Shown in pieces: positions 61,209 to 64,000 of a stretch of 64,000 nucleotides of DNA. The translations under genes and the position numbers were made by a program. The stretch covers positions 248,001 through 312,000 of the forward strand of contig CANNCA010000006.1 of the NCBI GenBank assembly GCA_947503005.1, written 5' to 3'. Position 1 is the first letter of the stretch, and every line of letters begins with the position of its first letter. The notes beneath the pieces were generated by a model, which was not told the DNA's origin, searched no databases, and saw only the letters and a list, made by a program, of their open reading frames with translations. The DNA comes from an uncultured Flavobacteriaceae bacterium (GTDB taxonomy: Bacteria; Bacteroidota; Bacteroidia; Flavobacteriales; Flavobacteriaceae).

Positions 61209-62264
61209 ATGAAATCCAATACAAGAAGAATATTTATCAAGAAAACGCTGGCCGCAAGTGCTGCTGGTATTATTGTGCCCAACTATACCTTTGGCATTAT
61301 CACGAAAAGAAGTGGTTCAAACGAGATTGTAGGGCATGGTGATTTTCAGTTTACCGTTGACAAAGAATGGGGCGTACAGGATCCTTCTAAAATTCCTGTG
61401 AACGATTGCCATGAAATGGTGCTTGACGATCAAGGTCGAATTTTAATGACAACAACTGGGGCGGATAATGATAATATTTTGGTTTACGATAAATCGGGCA
61501 AAGTACTGGAATCTTGGGGAACCGAATTTCCGGGGGCACATGGTCTGTCCATAATGGGCGAGGGTAGCGACCAATTTCTTTTCATCACCGATCCTGATTC
61601 ACACAAAGTATGCAAAACTACTCTTAATGGAAAAATTCTGATGACTCTTGAAAGACCAAAAGAGGTTACTGGTTATACCAGCAATGAGCAATTCAAACCG
61701 ACAGAAACTGCTATACTACCAAATGGAGATTTTTACGTTGCGGATGGATATGGCGAAAACTTCATCATAAGGTACAATGCCAAAGGAGAGTATCTTTCTC
61801 ATTTTGGCGGGAAAGGAAAAGGGGATGACAAGTTCAATTGTTGCCACGGGATTACCTTAGATACTAGGGATGAAGCAAATCCAACACTATTGATTACGTC
61901 TCGTGCCAGTCAAGAATTCAAACGTTTTTCTCTGGATGGTGAGCATTTGGAAACCATACCCCTTCCCGGATGTTCCATCTGCAGACCGGTTATTCATGGC
62001 GAAAACATATATTTCGCCGTAATTGTTACCAAAACTTGGGACACCTGGGATGGCATGTTGGCCATACTGGACAAAAACAACAAGGTAATCTCCTTTCCCG
62101 GGGGCAGTTCACCAAACTATAGTAATGGTGTTTTAGACGAACCTCTTTATGATGGAGACACCTTTAAAAACCCCCATGACGTTCTTGTTGATGATGATGG
62201 CAATCTATATGTTCCACAATGGGCATCGAATAAAACATATCCGATAAAACTTAATAGAATTTAA
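61209..62264 (+). CDS. Tat-exported six-bladed beta-propeller (NHL-like) protein
   Basis: A 351-residue protein from the ATG at 61209; a GTG two codons earlier is less likely. The N-terminus TRRIFIKKTLAASAAGIIV is a twin-arginine signal. The rest forms repeated NHL-type strands: PVNDCHEMVLDDQGRILMTTTG, NILVYDKSGKVLESWG, GHGLSIM-like HGLSIMGEGSDQFLFITDPDSHKV, LPNGDFYVADGYGENFIIRYNAKGEYLSHFG, NPHDVLVDDDGNLYVPQW. Related propellers include peptidylglycine-lyase-like and lactonase-like proteins, but no catalytic set was identified. It lies 23 bases after the DUF1501 gene and is probably cotranscribed. Confidence 0.88.
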   Translation: MKSNTRRIFIKKTLAASAAGIIVPNYTFGIITKRSGSNEIVGHGDFQFTVDKEWGVQDPSKIPVNDCHEMVLDDQGRILMTTTGADNDNILVYDKSGKVLESWGTEFPGAHGLSIMGEGSDQFLFITDPDSHKVCKTTLNGKILMTLERPKEVTGYTSNEQFKPTETAILPNGDFYVADGYGENFIIRYNAKGEYLSHFGGKGKGDDKFNCCHGITLDTRDEANPTLLITSRASQEFKRFSLDGEHLETIPLPGCSICRPVIHGENIYFAVIVTKTWDTWDGMLAILDKNNKVISFPGGSSPNYSNGVLDEPLYDGDTFKNPHDVLVDDDGNLYVPQWASNKTYPIKLNRI

Positions 62265-62280
62265 AAAGTACATTCTTCGC

Positions 62281-63654
62281 ATGAATTTATTCCTTGCTTT
62301 TGAGTTTACCAATTTCGTCGGTCGTTTTCACCCTATACTAGTTCATCTACCCATTGGCTTTCTGCTCTTAGGCATTCTAATGGAATGGCACCAAAGAACT
62401 AGTAAAACCGAAAAACTGAGCAATCTTATAGCTTACGCATGGCTGCTCGGGGCTATTGGCGGGGCATTTGCGGCTTTCTGCGGATGGTGGCTAGGTGAAA
62501 CTGGTCTTTATTTTGAAGACGACCTGTTTCTACATCGTTGGGCCGGTATTCTGATTGTCATCATTTCTTTTATAGGATGGCAGATAAAAAAGAATCCTGA
62601 GAAATATTCCAGAGTAAAACACCACGTTGCGAACTTTTTGATTCTTGGCTTGTTGATTTTTGAAGGACATTTAGGAGGAAACCTCACGCATGGCGCATCT
62701 TATTTATTTGAATACGCTCCTGACGCTTTGCGAAATTTCATGGTAGATGAAAAATCGGATATTGTTGATCTTTCCAAATCAGATTCCGTTTTGGTTTACA
62801 ATGATTTAGTAAAACCAATTTTTGAACAGAAGTGCTTTGCATGCCATAACGATGAAGTACAAAGAGGTGGACTGAATATGGCATCAATAGATTCCATGTT
62901 GGTTGGCGGTGATGAAGGTCCGGCATTTTTAGCAGGTAATGTTATTGAAAGCGAATTGTTCAAACGTGTAACCCTTCCTCAGAAAAATATAAAATTTATG
63001 CCTCCTGTGGGTGATATATTGACCTATGATGAAATCAAAATCGTGGAGTGGTGGATAGCGGAAGGAGCCGAATCGGACAAAAAAATAACAGATATAGCTG
63101 TGACCGAAAGTGTTAAACCAACTTTGCTTAGACGCTACGGCTTAGATACCAACCCGAAACCATACTATGAAATGGTCAGTATAGCCCCTCTGGATAGTAT
63201 TGCATTTACAAATCTGGAGAAGAACGGTTTTATGGTAAAGATGTTAGGAGCTTCTAACCCTCTATTGGATGTAAAATTTACCGGTGATGCTTTTACTACT
63301 GAACAACTGAAAAGTCTTGAAGCCGCAGCGGAGCATATCACTTGGCTTTCTCTCGCACAATCAAACATAACAGATGAAGGACTGGCAACTATAGCCAAAT
63401 TCAAAAACCTTACGCGTTTACAATTGGAAAAGACGAACATTTCGGATATCGGTATCGCCAATCTGTCATCTTTAAAACATTTAGAAGCCCTTAATCTGTA
63501 CGGCACCAAGGTCACCAATGACTGCCTTTCAGAAATCAAAAAGATGGAAAGCCTAAAGCGCGTGTATCTATGGCAAACCGGTGTCACACCTACTGATGCA
63601 AAAACATTGGAAGAAAGCAATAAGAACCTTGAAATAATCATCGGCCAGGGATAA
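62281..63654 (+). CDS. Membrane DUF2231-like / cytochrome c (PSCyt1) / LRR fusion protein
   Basis: This 457-residue protein has four N-terminal membrane segments (HPILVHLPIGFLLLGILMEW; LIAYAWLLGAIGGAFAAFCGWWLG; HRWAGILIVIISFIGW; NFLILGLLIFEGHLGGNL) in a DUF2231-like layout. A periplasmic cytochrome c domain follows, with C185FACH (185-189) and a possible methionine ligand in FMPPVGD. The C-terminal ~150 residues hold leucine-rich repeats (LARLQLEKTNISDIGIANLSSLKHLEALNLYGTKVTN type). It lies 16 bases after the propeller gene. It likely anchors an electron path from periplasm to membrane; partners are inferred from the operon. Confidence 0.87.
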   Translation: MNLFLAFEFTNFVGRFHPILVHLPIGFLLLGILMEWHQRTSKTEKLSNLIAYAWLLGAIGGAFAAFCGWWLGETGLYFEDDLFLHRWAGILIVIISFIGWQIKKNPEKYSRVKHHVANFLILGLLIFEGHLGGNLTHGASYLFEYAPDALRNFMVDEKSDIVDLSKSDSVLVYNDLVKPIFEQKCFACHNDEVQRGGLNMASIDSMLVGGDEGPAFLAGNVIESELFKRVTLPQKNIKFMPPVGDILTYDEIKIVEWWIAEGAESDKKITDIAVTESVKPTLLRRYGLDTNPKPYYEMVSIAPLDSIAFTNLEKNGFMVKMLGASNPLLDVKFTGDAFTTEQLKSLEAAAEHITWLSLAQSNITDEGLATIAKFKNLTRLQLEKTNISDIGIANLSSLKHLEALNLYGTKVTNDCLSEIKKMESLKRVYLWQTGVTPTDAKTLEESNKNLEIIIGQG

Positions 63655-63659
63655 AGGAA

Positions 63660-64000
63660 ATGACCAAAAATAAAAAACTTAGCTTCGATTATCGCTATCC
63701 TTCAGTGGAAGACCTAAGGGCAAGGGCTAAGAAAAGGATTCCAAAATTTGCGTTTGAATATTTAGATGGAGGTTGTAACGAAGACATCAATCTGCACAAA
63801 AATACTGCTGAAATTCGTAAGGTTGAACTCCTTCCGTATTATCTCAGTGAGCATTCCGAATCAAAAATGCAAACTAAGCTCTTTGGCCATACCTATGACG
63901 CCCCCTTTGGAATTGCTCCTGTAGGGCTACAAGGCCTTATGTGGCCAAATGCACCTGAAATACTAGCAAAAGCGGCCTTTGAGCACAATATTCCATTTGT
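63660..64000 (+). CDS. FMN-dependent alpha-hydroxy-acid dehydrogenase (partial, right edge)
   Basis: The first 113 residues of an LldD/glycolate-oxidase-type flavoprotein, cut by the window edge. Seen: DYRYPSVEDLRARAKKRIPKFAFEYLDGGCNEDINLHKNTAEI at the N-terminus and the FMN-site block APFGIAPVGLQGLMWPNAPEILAKAAFEH. Such enzymes oxidise lactate, glycolate or related acids and pass electrons to quinone or cytochrome c. It starts five bases after the cytochrome/LRR gene stop, so it belongs to the same operon; the substrate is unknown. Confidence 0.9.
   Translation, partial: MTKNKKLSFDYRYPSVEDLRARAKKRIPKFAFEYLDGGCNEDINLHKNTAEIRKVELLPYYLSEHSESKMQTKLFGHTYDAPFGIAPVGLQGLMWPNAPEILAKAAFEHNIPF

Overview
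The window looks like chromosomal DNA of a marine Flavobacteriaceae member (Bacteroidota). Base composition is AT-rich. It carries the lineage markers gldJ and porV (gliding motility / type IX secretion), a MetX-aspartokinase-homoserine dehydrogenase fusion, a CarboxypepD_reg/DUF5686 outer-membrane protein, a 2TM-domain protein and many small lipoproteins. Genus cannot be assigned from the sequence alone. No transposase, integrase, phage gene or CRISPR array was seen.

Layout. (1) 1-4.8 kb: assimilatory sulfate reduction on the minus strand (sulfite reductase, cut by the left edge; cysN, cysD, cysH, a DUF2061 membrane protein), preceded by an Rrf2 regulator with four cysteines. A near-identical inverted repeat CCTATA-N5-TATAGG lies just upstream of the two transcription units and is a candidate operator. 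(2) 4.9-8.3 kb, plus strand: a Rieske mononuclear-iron oxygenase, a secreted amidohydrolase and a lipoprotein TIM-barrel epimerase. (3) 8.3-16.3 kb, minus strand: methionine synthesis (second sulfhydrylase/metZ type, the trifunctional fusion, metY, metK). metY has a SAM-I riboswitch with its own terminator; metK has a SAM-II type riboswitch. (4) 16.6-28.9 kb: deoxynucleoside kinase, DUF2183 protein, TonB with a truncated second copy, membrane and soluble pyrophosphatases, a DUF5686 protein, PDH E1 beta, and divergent etfBA with an 18-bp palindrome between them. (5) 28.3-36.4 kb: bifunctional nuclease, nucleoside transporter, thyA, then egtB-egtD-DUF427 (ergothioneine type), a glycogen-binding-like protein, a class V aminotransferase, 2TM protein and folA. 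(6) 36.4-48 kb: murI, PafA-like phosphatase, MlaE/MlaF ABC pair, DUF389 protein, mannose-1-phosphate guanylyltransferase, SprT-like protein, Crp-type regulator, esterase and cyclophilin lipoproteins, SDR, M28 peptidase. (7) 48-56.3 kb: PDH E2 and E1 alpha, cdd, porV, gldJ, murF, tRNA-Val. (8) 56.5-64 kb: an apparent plus-strand operon of a planctomycete-type cytochrome c lipoprotein, a DUF1501 protein, a Tat-exported beta-propeller, a membrane cytochrome c/LRR fusion and an FMN alpha-hydroxy-acid dehydrogenase cut by the right edge.

How it works together: regions 1 and 3 form an almost continuous sulfate-to-SAM block under two kinds of control, iron-sulfur/Rrf2-type for sulfide production and SAM riboswitches for methionine and SAM synthesis. 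The egt genes use histidine, SAM and cysteine and may draw on the same pool. Region 8 is the least understood block: an exported multi-heme redox module of unknown substrate, and the best candidate here for an uncharacterised system.
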